Positions 35,000-47,775 of a stretch of 64,000 nucleotides of DNA are shown piece after piece. Source of the stretch: Piliocolobus tephrosceles (Eukaryota > Chordata > Mammalia > Primates > Cercopithecidae). The stretch lies in the NCBI RefSeq assembly GCF_002776525.5, contig NC_045438.1:159469920-159533919 (forward strand), read 5' to 3'. The first letter of the stretch is position 1. Every line of letters starts with the position of its first letter. Under the pieces are notes generated by a model, which ran no database searches, was not told the origin of the DNA, and saw nothing but the letters and a program-made list of their open reading frames with translations. A program made the translations under genes and the position numbers.

Positions 35000-35836
35000 T
35001 AAACATATTTGAGCCTTTTATTTATTTTCTTAAAAAAAAATGCCCAGGAAGACTTGGAAAATAAGGGGAAAAAAAAGACTCTAATGTAATGTAAACATGT
35101 TATCTGGAAGAGGAACACTGTCAATTATTATATTAATAGCTGTGAATGTTTTTCAAAAGTCACTAAGTAGAATGTTAAGCGAAAAGGACTCTCAGCGGGA
35201 GGAAGTCAGGAAAAGATGTTCAGCCCTTTGCAGATGTTAATAATGATTTATTCTCAGGATAGTCTGGAATGAGACACATGGGCAGGGATTCACAGATTTT
35301 GGAGTGCAGGAAAATCACTTTGTGGACATGTGAAAAGTGCAGTTCCTCATGCCCCAACTCAGCCTGATTCCAAGTCTGCATGGACCTAGAGATCTCACAT
35401 TTTTAGGAAGTACCCCAGTGACTTAGAAGCAAGTGGTGGCTGGATAAGCCTTGATAAACTGCATTGAGGACGGAGTGGACAAAGAATAGGAAGGATAGAG
35501 AAGGAATGGGCAAGACCTTAGAGCAGTCACCTGATTTCTTCTGATTCTCAGAAAGTTTGTGCATACAGCTTTTCCTGGGCCCACAGGAGAGGAGTCTGTG
35601 TCAGCCCCTTTGTCCATCCAGTCCAACAAGGTTGCGTTGCATCCTGTTAATTCCAGCCTCAATCATGGATGACCATCTTCAAGATGATACAAAAGCTCTT
35701 ACATGAGCCGGCTTATTGTTACCAATATTTTCATTTAAGTGCTTTGATCAATACCTGACAAGTCAATTAAAGCACACAAATGCTTTTTCAGGGAGCCCCT
35801 CTTTTGCTTTTAAAAAGCATATTTTGTTCTTTTTAT
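35000..35836. other. Non-genic unique sequence
   Basis: No supported feature. Confidence 0.5.
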
Positions 35837-35874
35837 TTTGTTTTTTTTTGTTTGTTTGTTTGTTTGTTTGTTTT
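35837..35874. repeat. (TTTG)n microsatellite
   Basis: About six TTTG units after a T-run, in unique sequence. Confidence 0.93.
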
Positions 35875-36899
35875 ACAAAAAGAAACACAACTTTCCCAAA
35901 TTTGTGCATCCTTCTGATTCTGGTTTTGGAAAGGAAATGAAATTTGTCACACTGCCATACATCATTTCCCTCGCAGTACAATGTGTGTCAAGTACAAAAG
36001 AAAAGCATTTTGTGAAAAATTGCTAAAGAAGTAATGATTTTTGTTCTCAACTCTTTGTTTTGCCTTTCGATAAAGAAGGCGACATGTGCCACAAATGATG
36101 TATTATTGTTTAGGTACAACCCCGGTAACATAGTGCATAACCAAAACCATGTTTCACAGCAGAGAAACTATAGTTTACTGCCCCTATGGCTCTGATGAGA
36201 ATATAATGTTCTACAGTTTATAAATGCTTTGAGGTCAATACATGATTTGCTTCAGCTTGTTCATCCAATGAGCAGGGGATCCAAAAATATATCAAGCTAT
36301 TAGACAGCCCCCTGGAAGCTGGACTGAGGCAGCAGTGATGGAGAGGTTCCATGGAAACCCCTCTGTCAGCTGGAGATGAGATAATTAGATCCAGGTAATA
36401 CACTGGAACCCCAACAGGGAGCCGCCAAGCAAACATGCCATCTTTATGGGCCTTTCTTATCCCGCACAGCAACTGTGGCCTAAGACAATGAAGCATTGAG
36501 GGATTCATTGATGCCCAGCAACGCCCCACCGTCATTCAGTCAGTCCCATTATCTAGAGACCCTTCCTCCTACAGAAGTAAGCCAAAAGGACAGGGCCTCA
36601 AGAAAGGTTATTTTTAAAGTACTTGTTTTTATTTGTCAACCAACATTTTTTTTCTCTTCTTTTCTCCTTTTCTTAACAATATACCATCAATCATGTATTG
36701 GATTCATCTTAGACTTCAATTATGTACATTACCAATTGTTCATGTCTTATTTAAAATAACTCTTACTTTGAGAATGCCCTTTAAACCCTTTTTGATTACT
36801 GTAATCAAAATAGTTACTTGATTCAATTCCTTGAGTTAAGTAGAACATACCATCCTCTCACCCTGATTTCAGGTGGATAGTCCTAGTGATTTTGTCATA
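35875..36899. other. Non-genic unique sequence
   Basis: A 105-codon minus-strand frame (36218-36535) shows no domain and no splice or promoter context, so it is not called. The block is repeat-free and moderately GC-rich compared with its surroundings. Confidence 0.45.
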
Positions 36900-37270
36900 A
36901 TTTTACTCATTTGACATATATTTATTGAGGGACCTAAATCATGCCAGGCTTAGCACTAAATGCTGGGAATACACTGAACCACAGTCAAGTTGTGAGAGGT
37001 TTTACAATGATATTTTGTAAATAATAAGTTGTTTACGTTTGTGAAAAGTACTGTGAAAGGAAAAGTATATGATGCTTGCTAAGAGAGATTAAAATAGGGG
37101 TACTTCATTTAGTTTGAAAAATCAGAGGCTGTTTCTCTGAGAAAGTGATGTCAACCTGAAACCTTAAGATTAAAGAATAAGATTTAGCTAGGTGAAGGAG
37201 GGTGGAGTGATAGCGCTTGGAATGAGGGACCTTCTCTCAACAGAGGTAAATCCATGTGCAAAGTCACAGA
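36900..37270 (-). mobile_element. L2-like ancient repeat, antisense
   Basis: 'tatatttattgagggaccta', 'atgccaggcttagcactaa' and 'tgctgggaatacactgaacc' give the L2 3' motif in antisense. Decayed sequence follows up to the trinucleotide tract. Confidence 0.6.
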
Positions 37271-37280
37271 GGTAGAAAGG

Positions 37281-37527
37281 GCTATCACCACCACTGCTAG
37301 CATCAATATTAGAAACACCATCAGAATCCACCATCATCATTACCATTATTATCATCATCACCATTATTGTCACCACCACCATCACCATCATCACCACCAC
37401 AATTGCCTTCATCACCACCATCATCACCACTACCCTTACCCCTGCCACCGCCATCATCATGACCACCACCACCATCACTAGCATCATCATGATCACCCAC
37501 ATCACCACCACCATCATAAGCATCATT
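37281..37527. repeat. Imperfect (CAT/CAC)n trinucleotide tract
   Basis: About 245 bases of CAT, CAC, ATC and ATT triplets. In one plus-strand frame it reads as almost pure histidine codons, and on the minus strand as Met/Val codons. The open frames are products of the repeat. It separates an L2-like relic from a MIR relic. Confidence 0.95.
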
Positions 37528-37534
37528 TGCAACT

Positions 37535-37740
37535 TGTTGTAGAGCTACTAGGGGCTAAGCTGTTACTCTATAGCAGTCATCTTTAATGCTTAGCATAATT
37601 TTGAAAGGGAGGTATTACTATCCCCAACTCAAAAATAACGATAATGTATCTCTGTATATTTGTGACTTGCACAGGTCAACGAGCTGATGAATGGCAGATC
37701 CTGCATTTTAATCAAATCAGTCTGAATCCAATGTTTATGA
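37535..37740 (-). mobile_element. MIR SINE, antisense
   Basis: 'ggggctaagctgttactcta', 'gggaggtattactatccc', 'tgacttgcacaggtcaac' and 'tctgaatccaatgttt' match MIR in antisense. Confidence 0.7.
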
Positions 37741-38254
37741 GCTCATTATATTAATAGTAAACATTTTAGTATGGCATGTTTCTAATAATGCTTTTCAATA
37801 AGGATTCTTGCATTTTATGTATGATTTTTTTTTTACCATGTTTGGTTACAATTTTAAATGCCAACATTTATGCCAGTGTGGGCATTCAAAGAACATCTTT
37901 GTAACCTCCTCATTAGCATCATTTGATCTGAAGATTTTCTGTAAATTCTTTCAAAGGCCAACTATCAGGAGGAGTTTCATCTCACCAAATAAATGTGAAC
38001 ATATATGAATTAGAGAATATGATTTGTAAAAAAAAGTTAAATTATAAACAAGATGGAGCAGAAGTACCACACATGCTTCATTAATTGAAAATGCATTATA
38101 CTAGTACCATTTTGTTTGGATCGGTTTGATTTGAGTTGAATGAGGCCTTAGAGATTGTTCCAATCAGTACTTTTCTTTTACACATGAGATCCTGAGGCAT
38201 GAGAGGAAAAGAGACTCATCTGTGGTCATGATCTCAGTTTCATGGTTCACAACA
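37741..38254. other. Non-genic unique sequence
   Basis: No supported feature. Confidence 0.5.
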
Positions 38255-38870
38255 ATTCCTTGAACATTGACCATGTCCTAAACACCAAGTTATGCAACAG
38301 AACTGCAAAGAAAAGTAGCCCCTGAAAAGTTTATCATTAATCAAGAGGAGAGAATTAATTCAATTTCTTTAAAAATGTGGTCTAGTGTAAAGATTGCAGC
38401 CTGTTATAGAAACAGAAAGAAGAAGCACTTGAGAATTTAGAATTAACACAGAAGAAGGGAAGAAAGGTCACATCTAAACAGAGAGACTAGCTCAAACATA
38501 AATGCACTTAGAACATAAGATGAAAAGTGGTCAGTGGCTGGACACATTGCAAGGACCTAAATATTGAAGGTTTTAGATGTTATGAAAAGTTGCGTAGACT
38601 TGGCAGTGGCAGCCCCTGGATATTTTCCAGCATGAAAGTATACATGCTACATCTCTTCTTTCAGTAAATGGAGGAAGATGGTATAGTGATGTGGAATGGA
38701 GGTCAGATAGGAAAAGGGCTAGCCTGAAGTCATGATGTCCAAATAAGAACCTGTTGCCATCATGCAGGCATAGAACAGGATCAATGAGAGTAGAGGTGGA
38801 GGTGAGATGATGCATTCAAGAAATATAGAGAGGTAATATCACTAGATACAAGATTTTGCATACGGTTTAT
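38255..38870 (-). mobile_element. L2-like ancient repeat block
   Basis: 'gaccatgtcctaaacacca', 'tggtcagtggctggacac', 'gaggtcagataggaaaagg' and 'gatgatgcattcaagaaata' follow the order of the block seen at 13915-14600, with greater decay. Confidence 0.4.
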
Positions 38871-39517
38871 TAGGTGACAGGTGAAGCCTTGAAATGAATA
38901 AAGACTAATGAAAAGGAAGCATATTGAAGATCAAGTGCATAAAGGGCTGGATTGTGGACATTTATACTTTAGGAATTTTGGATGCCTGTAGGGCTTTCAA
39001 GATAATACATTGAGTAGGCAGTTGGCTATGTGAGCCTTGGTCTAACATCTGTGGGAAAGCCAAGCTAAACTCCTGATTCCCACTCAATTACTCATTCTAC
39101 TACAATTTACTGTCTTCCAGGGACTCTGAGGTTTCCCCTTAAGCTGTCTTTTCACAGTTGGAATGAAAGAGTCACCTAATAAGACAACAGAAATTATATT
39201 ATAAAATCTGCTCTGAGCTCATACCACATTAAAGACTGAATAATAAACAATTAAATGCTTCTGTGTTTGGTTCACAATGATTACATTTTAGAAAGGGGAG
39301 AGAGCTCATAGAATGGTCCAGGGCCCCAGTAATTCATACTCAAAAATAAATAAGTCAGTCTATGGGCAACACAGTTTTATACTCTCTGGTTGGTCCCAAG
39401 CCCTCCAGACATTTGGAATTACACATCCCTTTTAAAATTAAAGTAAAATAATGGAGTTATCATCCCATACACAATGGAGTTATTAATGTTCTCCCTAAGA
39501 TTACTGTGGATGGCTCA
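38871..39517. other. Non-genic unique sequence
   Basis: No supported feature. Confidence 0.5.
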
Positions 39518-39762
39518 GAGCAATCTTGCATGGTGGTTTAAAAGCAAGTTCCAGAGTCAGATGGTGTTTGAATCCATAATATGCCATTTACACCTCTGCA
39601 ATCTGAAACAAGCCGCTTAAGCTCTGTGTGCCGCAGTTTGCTTCTGTGTAAAGTAGGGATAATATTACCTACCTAATAGGTTAGGGTGTTAAATTTACAA
39701 TGCATTCAAACCACTCAGAAAAATGTGGAACACAGTGAACACCCAATGAATGTCAGCTGTGA
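39518..39762 (+). mobile_element. MIR SINE, nearly complete
   Basis: 'catggtggtttaaaagcaag', 'agtcagatggtgtttgaatc', 'caagccgcttaagctctgtg', 'gggataatattacctaccta' and 'gtgaacacccaatgaatg' cover most of the MIR consensus in order. Confidence 0.9.
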
Positions 39763-41469
39763 GATGCTCATGGCACTCACTTTCTGTCCTTTCTGAACAT
39801 CAGGTATCAAGCCTTAGTAGGTTTCTCCTCTCACCCATTAGTCCTTTGAAGACAATTTCCTTCAGACTGCTCAGCCTCATTCAAAAGTCCCCTCACTTTA
39901 TGATGCCCAGAGATTCGGATTCTCTCTTCCAGAAGGTGGTGAATGGAATTGTGGAAGATGGGAAGCTGACACTTCCACCACCATCAATCCCCACAAAGTG
40001 TTTTTTCAAGATAAAGGAGAAGTTCTCTTTCCAGGAAGCATTCTGAGCTGTGGGATTCTCAGGGCAATGGTTCATTTTTTTCTAGGTACTGAGTCCGGTG
40101 ACCCCCAATCAAAGATTATTTCTACAACACTGGGCACTGCCTTTTCTGCATGCTTGACTGCAGATGCCCGGCCTGTAGCTGTTGGTATAATCTGTGCGTA
40201 AGCCATGGCTTTATAAAAACAAATTGATGGAGATGGAAATCTGTGAAGTTTATAAAACTGTGTATTTTTGACAAAAGTTACATTATAAAAAGGACTGAGG
40301 AGAGATACGGAATAATTTATAACGACAATCCCATGGGATAGTAAATAAACTACAGAGTAAAGCCTGAGCTAAACTATCTTCTATTAAACTCTCTTCATTG
40401 TTATTCAAGAGAATTTCATCCCTCTCCCAAGTGGAAATTATTTGCACAAAACAAAAATATTAGAAATAGAACCCTAGGAATTTGGGCAGTGAAAGAAAAT
40501 CTTGTTAAAACTTGACAGAAGAATTGGCTTTAGGCAAAATTGTCAAGATTCTTTTTGTCACCTTTATGCCTCTCTCTTCAGTCCCTTTCACTTCTTTTCA
40601 AATTGTCATTTCTTCCAGATGCCTTTCTTCATTATTCCAAAAGCAGTATTACATTTGTTAACTCATTAATTCATTCGTCCTTGAGTGTCTAAGATGTGCT
40701 ATGTACCCAGCTCTGGGAACACATAAACAAATGGGAGAGGACTCTGGCCTTCCCAGAGCTTACACACATCTCCATAGATTGCTCACCAACTTGTAAAAGC
40801 CTATCCACCAACATGTAAAAACTAACTATTATATTGTTCTTTTGACCCAGAAAATAAGCTTTTGAGATAAAAACAAGCAATCTCCTCCCTCACTGACTTT
40901 CAGATTACTGAAGAGAGACCACTGGACTTAGATCACAGAATTTGTCTATCCCAAAGTAAGAAGTCACTATGTGTATATTTATATATCTTTTCAACCTCAA
41001 CTGTAAGAAAAACAGCTTGTGACTCTTCATTCAGCAAATCAAATGGCTGGCTGGTACACAAACAACAGGATAACTAAAATCAGAGATAATTCCACAAGAA
41101 CACGAGTTGTTTATTTGCAATGAACTTCACAAACAGTTTATAACCTTAATATAAAAATAATTTAGAGAAATTAATAGGAAAACTGCTAACATTTCCAAAG
41201 TAAATGAGCTAGACACATAAAAAGATAATTCACAAGTAATAAATTTAAACAACCAATGAGCATTGTTTATCATTTACATTAAATAAAACATACTTTTGAA
41301 CTATAAAACTAAGTTTCTTATACAGTCAGTCAATATGTGAGACTATCTTACATTCCAATAAAACATGTTTTAGCAAGAGAATACAAAATCATGTTTAAGT
41401 TATTTATCCATAGAAAATATTTTTAAAATGAGAATGTTCACACTTTTTTCTAAAAAGTGGATTAGAGCT
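39763..41469. other. Non-genic sequence with an L2 relic
   Basis: 40655-40760 ('taattcattcgtccttgagt', 'ctctgggaacacataaac', 'tcccagagcttacacac') is an L2 3' fragment in antisense. The rest is unique and AT-rich. Confidence 0.5.
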
Positions 41470-42300
41470 GCTCTTTTTAAATGTACTTTTCTATATTTTA
41501 CACTTTTCGCCCCTTTACACCCAAACACTTCAGTGTGTACTTCCATGTTTCTATCCACACACACACAGACACACACACATACATTAAAATAAAAACATTC
41601 CTTTTGCATAACCACAGTATAATTATCAAAATCAGGGAATTCACATTGCCACAATACTATCATCTAATCTATAGATCTTATTCAAATTTTATTAATTATC
41701 CCCTTAACATCCTTTAGAGAAAACAAAACAACAAAACAAAACAAAAAATGGGTGTGAGAGCCAATCCAGGATGACATGTTGCATTTAGTTTTCACATGTA
41801 GTCTCCTTTAACCTAGAACAGTTCCTCAGACATTGTCTTGTACCACTTAATATTTTTGAACACTACTGGCCAATTATTTTGCATAATGTTCTCACATGGG
41901 ATTTGTATGATGTTTACTCTTCATTAAACTCAGATCATGCATGTTTGGCAGGAATATCACAGAAGCAATACTCTATCCTTCTCAGTGCATTATATCAAGA
42001 GTCACATTATGTACATTTTCCCATTCCTGGTGAGTTTAAATGTAATTATCTGGTTAAGGAGGTGTCTGCCAGGTTTCTCTAGTGTAAAGTTATAGTGTTT
42101 TGTGGAGAAATATTTTGGTAAATAAATTTCCTGTTTTTCATCAAAATTAACCCCTTAGTTTTAGCATCCATTGCGCATTTCCTGGTCTGAACCAAGAATC
42201 TTTATAATCATTGCTAAATGGTAACCACTTTTTCTACATTTATCAGTTAGTATTCATATTCATTTTTGAATGTGCATGTCTGAAATTTAGAATAAGAAAA
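41470..42300. mobile_element. Old L1M non-ORF segment
   Basis: 'catctaatctatagatctta', 'cacatgtagtctcctttaac', 'gcatgtttggcaggaatatc', 'ggttaaggaggtgtctgcca' and 'ttagcatccattg' match a segment widely repeated in old mammalian L1 (L1M) elements. Orientation relative to the L1 reading direction is not certain. It contains a (CA)n at 41556-41580 and an (AAAAC)n-like patch at 41715-41748. Confidence 0.7.
41556..41580. repeat. (CA)n microsatellite, interrupted
   Basis: CA units with a single CAGA interruption. Confidence 0.92.
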
Positions 42301-43724
42301 AATAAATGGTGTTGAAACTTATAAATTGATGCATCTTGTTTTGTTATTTGTTACCTCTAAAGAGTTTATAACTCTTCATTATTTTACCAAATTTAACACA
42401 TTCCTTTGGCCTTTCGGAATATATGAGGCCACTTTTTTTTTTTTTTTTTTTTTTTGGTTAGCAAATCGCCTAAAAAGTGAGGGAATTCCATCATTCAACT
42501 TCAATTACACAAAACCAATCATTTTAATCCTGTCTTCTCTTGATTGTTTATGAGATTACCACTTTGTCCCAGACAGAAGGAGAAAAGTCTACAAGGTGGA
42601 AGCAAGAATTTCTAGTTCCAGAGCAAAATATTCATGGCATGACAACAAGAACAAAGGAGTAACTGATAAAAACAGCAAGAGGATTCATCCTTAAGTTGAT
42701 TCATGGGCTCAGATAGTGGAGCACAGTTTTAAGAAACGTGCAAATGCAGCAGCATTGACATGATTTCTGCACTTCTAGGCAACCTGTTGCCCATATTCTG
42801 GGAGAAGTCAACCCGCATACAGAGAATATGCTGTGGGAGCATGTATTGAGATATTATGGGAGCTATAGTTTTAATGCAGGACTAGGAAAGTCTTGATATG
42901 CTAGGGAAACATGTGAACACTAAACGTGTGATGCAGTTCTGCATATTTCACTTGCTTAACCATGCTGGGAAAGCACTGACGAAACCTGACCACATACTCT
43001 TTTAAAATGCCTCGCTCCCTTATTCCCAGAGAAGGGGTACTTGGTGGGGTTTTTTCTTTTATTATACTATTTTGCATGTTATAGATAGATATAGAAGTAG
43101 AAGTAGAGACAGAGAAATATTTTAATTGACTATTCCTTTTAAAATGTTTGCTATTTGAAGATGGGTTCAGAAAGTTCATCAGAAAAGATACTGCACAATG
43201 TAGAGAATAATGAGGAAAATAGAGAGGAGAGTTTCAGATCAAGAAAGACAAGTAGATGCCATCTAGTTCACATCACCAAGTTTTATATACATATATATGG
43301 AAATTAAGGCTCAGGAGAGGGAATTTGCATAAGATTTATGAAATGGAATCAAGGTAAGAACTGAGGCGGCCTGCCAGACTCTGCAAGGCTCTGGAACTGC
43401 TGCCCCATGGCTCACCATGGCCATACACAGTTCTAGGGCTACTTCTAGCTGGTGTCTAGCTGCAGTTGTAAAAGTAAGAAATCCCAAAACTAGGATTGCC
43501 AGATTTTGAAAAAGGAGTCCCATCAAATTTGAATTTCATACTAAAACCAAGTCGTTTTGATATTAAAAAATAAGTCTCAAATATTCTATTAGATATACTT
43601 ATGCTTAAAAAAATTTGCTGTGTAGCTGAAGTTCAAATTTAATGAGGCGGTCTGTATTTTTACCTGCTGAGTTTAGCAACTTCACTCAAGAGCCATGTGA
43701 TCAGAAACTCACAACTATGGAGTA
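42301..43724. other. Non-genic unique sequence
   Basis: Includes a 23-base T-run at 42433-42455 without an Alu body, and a weak MIR-like patch near 43295-43370. No exon is recognised. Confidence 0.45.
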
Positions 43725-43769
43725 AAGCAGGAAAATGGTATAATTCATCATTATACCATTTTCTTGCTT
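43725..43769. other. Short hairpin, 20-bp stem and 5-base loop
   Basis: Arms 43725-43744 and 43750-43769 are complementary at all 20 positions except one, which would be a G-U pair in RNA from the plus strand. The loop is 'tcatc'. The arms contain 'gaaaatggtataat' and its complement. The loop is shorter than in typical microRNA precursors. Confidence 0.9.
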
Positions 43770-43999
43770 CTTAAGATAACTATAAGAAGGAATTTTTGAT
43801 TTATGAAGTGACAGATGCGAGATGATACACCCATCATAGAATTTAAAGTTCCTATTTTTTAAATACAGATTATTAAATAACCATATAGCAACCTCATAAA
43901 TTCACTGTGACTATCCACTGAGATTTTAGTTGGAATACAATTAAAACAATACATGAAAACTAGTGACCATGAAACATGCATATAAATATCTAAGTATAC

Positions 44000-44200
44000 C
44001 CCATTTTATCCTCTCAATTATCTTCTTAGTTATAATCTATTTTACATCTATCTTATAGATGATGAAACCAACTCAGAGAAGTTGAGGTTGAGTAGGTTTC
44101 CAATGATGTTGTATGTTGTTACAGTTTTTTGATAGATTTGCTATTTAGGCAAAGTCTACCTAATTCTGAAGTCCCAAATCTTAACCATTACATGATAAAC
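44000..44200 (-). mobile_element. MIR SINE, antisense
   Basis: 'cttatagatgatgaaacc', 'agagaagttgaggttgag' and 'tcccaaatcttaaccatt' fit a MIR core in antisense, diverged. Confidence 0.6.
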
Positions 44201-44224
44201 AGCATCTCTATATTTGTAGGAATT

Positions 44225-44570
44225 TAATCAGATATGTACAAGGATATTTATGCTCTAGGATGTTCACCATACAGTTATTACAAACAAATTAAAATTTTAA
44301 AAATGGTTACCAATAATAAATTCACTCAATGAATTAAAGATCATATGTTGATAAAATGCTATGTGATAATTGAATGTGATGTATAGAAAGATGAAACTTA
44401 AGTAACTTAAGGATAAATTTTATAGAAGAAAACTTTGTCATATTTATCGGCAGGTATATAAGTAAAAATGCTATTTTTGAGAAGTGGGATTATTAGTTGT
44501 GTTTAATATTTTCTACATTTCCACATTTTCTACAATCTACAAAATACTATTGTAATCAGAAAACAATTAA
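44225..44570 (+). mobile_element. Possible diverged L1M 3' segment
   Basis: 'acaaggatatttatgctcta', 'gttattacaaacaaattaaa' and 'tgaattaaagatcatatg' follow the order of the end of ORF2 in old L1 elements, which reads like 'ggatattcatcgcag'. Divergence is high. Confidence 0.4.
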
Positions 44571-46099
44571 TGGACTCTATAAAAAACAAACTTGGTCAAA
44601 TAATGAAATGTACCCAACAATATAATTATGTTTGCTCCCTGTTTTCTGGGAAAGGAACAAGAAGTGACATTAACTATGGAAGAAAAAAGAACGTTTGGAT
44701 TACAATCAAATCTGAAAAAATAAATCCTAAACAGACAGTGCATGAAGCAATAAATTCGTATTTTAACAATACATTCAAACAGATTTAGTGACAGTTATTT
44801 TTTCAGGTTTTACTACAATAACTATAATCCTGGATGGCTGGTGTAATTGGGGACTAGTTAGCCAAAGTCACATCTGAAGTATTGGAAAACAATTACAATA
44901 GAAATTAAGTATAAAAACACCCAGGTATCACCTGCAAGCATGAGAAAATTTCCTATTCTAAATTGGCTGTCAAATTTTTGCAACTTTATAATGTCATAGT
45001 TTCATAGTTTTGTAGTTTTTGTTATACTTGTGACAGTCTGCAGTTCTGCTTGCTCTAACCACTCCTCCATGAAATCATATAATTTCAGTTTGTCTTTGGT
45101 CCTTGGTTCCAGCTCCTTTGGGATTTAGGCATAGCTCATGTTGAAAAAAGAGGTGATGCTGTCAATTTCACACTGGAGTCCTTTTACTTCCCTTTGGATA
45201 TTTCTTAGGGTGCCTAATAAGATTATCATTGCTAAAGACAAGTGGTATCTAAATGTATGACAATTTTAATACTACTTGATTTAACAGAGTGTCCCTACGC
45301 ACAGAGAGGATAGGAAGGACAGAATTTAAATGACACCATTTTGGACACTGGGGCACGAAAGTTGGTTTAGAAGCATTGCACAAGTCTTTCGGACCAATGC
45401 TCATTCAAGAACTTTATAGAGCAATGCATAATTTAAACAAATCCAAACTTGCCAAAGAGTAGAGGCGATGATGCTAGCAAAGAAGTTAAAATAAAAGCAG
45501 TCTCACTATTCAAGCAAGATAAGAGTATTTACCTTTCGAAATGAGAAGAGACAGATGAATGCAGGAAATACCCGCTAATCATTTGGATTACTCTCCAGGC
45601 AGAAGGAGGCAAGGTCAATCCAAATTGTAGAAACTTCAAATTGCAAAGCTTTTCACTGGTATGTGTCCTCCTAAAACTGGCTAGTACTAAGATATATATA
45701 TATATATGTATTATATATGTTTCAGCTCCCAGTGGGCTTAGGAGACCTAGCTCCTAATTCAGTGAGCTGTGAAATAAAACCATACTGACTACCACACAGC
45801 AAGAGACTTAGGCACCCCCCAGGTTCTAGCCATGTGACTAATCTGGGTTTAGGTTCTAAGGGGTTGAATCTGAGGCTACTACACCAGACACACAAGAGAG
45901 GTGTGATTCATAGTTAGGAAAATGCCGTGGAGGAAACCAGGTTTGGTTGTGGGGAGGCAAAGTTCAGATGCCAAAGCTAGATATCAGAGGTGGGAAGTAA
46001 GGTTCCCAAGTGAGGTCTGAACCATCAGATAATGGAATCAAAATGACAGGCTCCTACTACAGAGATAGTTCAGATTTGCATAAAGTTGCAGGGTTATTA
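44571..46099. other. Non-genic unique sequence
   Basis: A (TA)n run lies at 45691-45716. A 72-codon frame at 44570-44788 has no recognisable domain. The remaining sequence is unrecognised. Confidence 0.45.
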
Positions 46100-46520
46100 T
46101 GGCCCACATCATCTGGGGTAGGTTGCATTCTTTCTCTTGGTCTCAGATACTTCAGTAATTGAAGGGCATAAGATTGTTACTCAAGCACCAGAGGTTCAGT
46201 CTAGGTCCCGCTGCTCGCTGCACAGAAAGCCAATGACTGAGACGACAGTATTGCCAAGGAAGAAAGCTTTCATCTGGTGCCCCAGCTGAGGAGATGGGAA
46301 CTCAGTCTCAAATCCAGGTCTGCTCACTCACCCCAAGACAAGACCTAGGGTTGTATGTAGCAAGGAAGAAATGTAACAATGTGTAACAAAAGAGAAACTA
46401 GGGAGGGGCAAGGAATCAATCATAGTGAATGAGGGGTCCAGCCTCTCATTAGCCAAATGTGGTGACCTAGTGAGTTTCATTTCTTTGATACTTTGAGAAG
46501 CCTGAAGGTCTGCAAACATA
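46100..46520 (-). mobile_element. Putative LTR-like element, antisense, unresolved
   Basis: 'gccaaggaagaaagctttca' and 'cagctgaggagatgggaact' resemble the R/U5 region of a primate LTR read in antisense. Boundaries and target duplications were not found. Confidence 0.35.
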
Positions 46521-47189
46521 AGGTTCAAGCTCTAAGACCAGAAGGGTCCATTTCTATGCTTATCAAAAAACTATGTGTGGGACTATTGGGTCATCTTCAA
46601 TATCAACTGCTCTACCCTTACCTCGAACGTTATTCATAGAATCCCATGTGATAAAGTCTCTTCAAAAATAAAGAGTACAGAATTCCCTATATAAATTAAT
46701 AAGTATTGTCTAAATTTGGTATTCTGATAGTTTATTTTCAATTATTAAATACATTATAAGATAAGTATCTTTACCTCCTTACTCCTTATGCCCCAACTCT
46801 CAACCCCCACACATCTCCAAAGAATGGTACCTCTTCTTAGTCAGAATCCATCCCTCCAGATGTACTTAGTTACCCGTCCCCTCATTCACTTATTCCTTCA
46901 TTCAGTAGACCCTGATCCCTTAATTCCTTCTTATTTTCAACTTTTCCCCCTCTCCTGGTTCTTTCTCCTCAGCATTAAAACAATGTTCATTACTCTTATT
47001 TATACATTTTTTTCTTTCCGTGCATCTAATTGTAATCTTATCTCTCTATTTCTCAGTATTTTAGAAGGACTAGTCAGCAATCTTCAACTATTAAAATATG
47101 ACCTCAGCATTCTAGTGAAATGAATTTCACTGGAATAAAAACTAATAATAAAAATTATTACAATGGTTTAACCCATTAAATGATCATTA
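46521..47189. other. Non-genic unique sequence
   Basis: 46770-47000 is pyrimidine-rich. A 111-codon frame at 46788-47123 shows only hydrophobic low-complexity residues and no domain. Confidence 0.45.
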
Positions 47190-47410
47190 CTATTTGGTAG
47201 GCAGTATAAGAATATCTCCATATCAACTCTAAAAATTAAGCAAAATTGTTTATTACCCCTTTATAAATAAGGATTGAGACCTGAAGTAGTTAAATGCCTT
47301 CTCTAAAGACAGAGTTGTCAGCATTGGAGCCAAAATGGGTACCCAGGTCTACCAAATTGTAGATTTCAACTCAGAGTTCCTTTCTAAGTACCAGACCACT
47401 TACACAACTG
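47190..47410 (-). mobile_element. MIR SINE, antisense
   Basis: 'ttattacccctttataaata', 'cctgaagtagttaaatgcct' and 'tacccaggtctaccaaatt' match MIR in antisense. Confidence 0.7.
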
Positions 47411-47639
47411 TCTACTGTCTGACTTCTCTTGGCAAAGCAATTTCAGTAAGTTCAAAATCAAATCCATCATCTTCTCCTCTCTAAATCTGCATCCCCGCTT
47501 CTGGCCACCTCTTGTGGCCTTCCCCTTTGAAATAAACTACCATAAGTTTGTTCCTTCTGATGGCCAAACTCTTCCCAGTCCTATCAAAAGTGAGTTGTGC
47601 ATAATTCCTAAAGTTGCCTTGTCTCTGAATAGCCTCCCA

Positions 47640-47775
47640 TTGTCATATTCCACAAGTATTTATTGAGCAACTGCTACATAAGGCACAGTTTAGAGCCTGG
47701 CAATACTAAAAGATGTAAAATATGATCCCTAGACTCAATATAATCTAGTGAGATAGAAAAGAACAACTCAAAATA
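47640..47775 (-). mobile_element. L2 3' fragment, antisense
   Basis: 'acaagtatttattgagcaac', 'aaggcacagtttagagcctg' and 'tgatccctagactcaatata' are the L2 3' end pattern in antisense. Confidence 0.75.

Noticed and set aside
37188..37532. 114-codon Met/Val-rich minus-strand frame and 75-codon His-rich plus-strand frame
   Set aside because: Both are translations of the CAT/CAC trinucleotide tract.
43725..43769. Rho-independent terminator
   Set aside because: The shape is terminator-like, but this is a eukaryotic nuclear context and there is no T-run after the stem.
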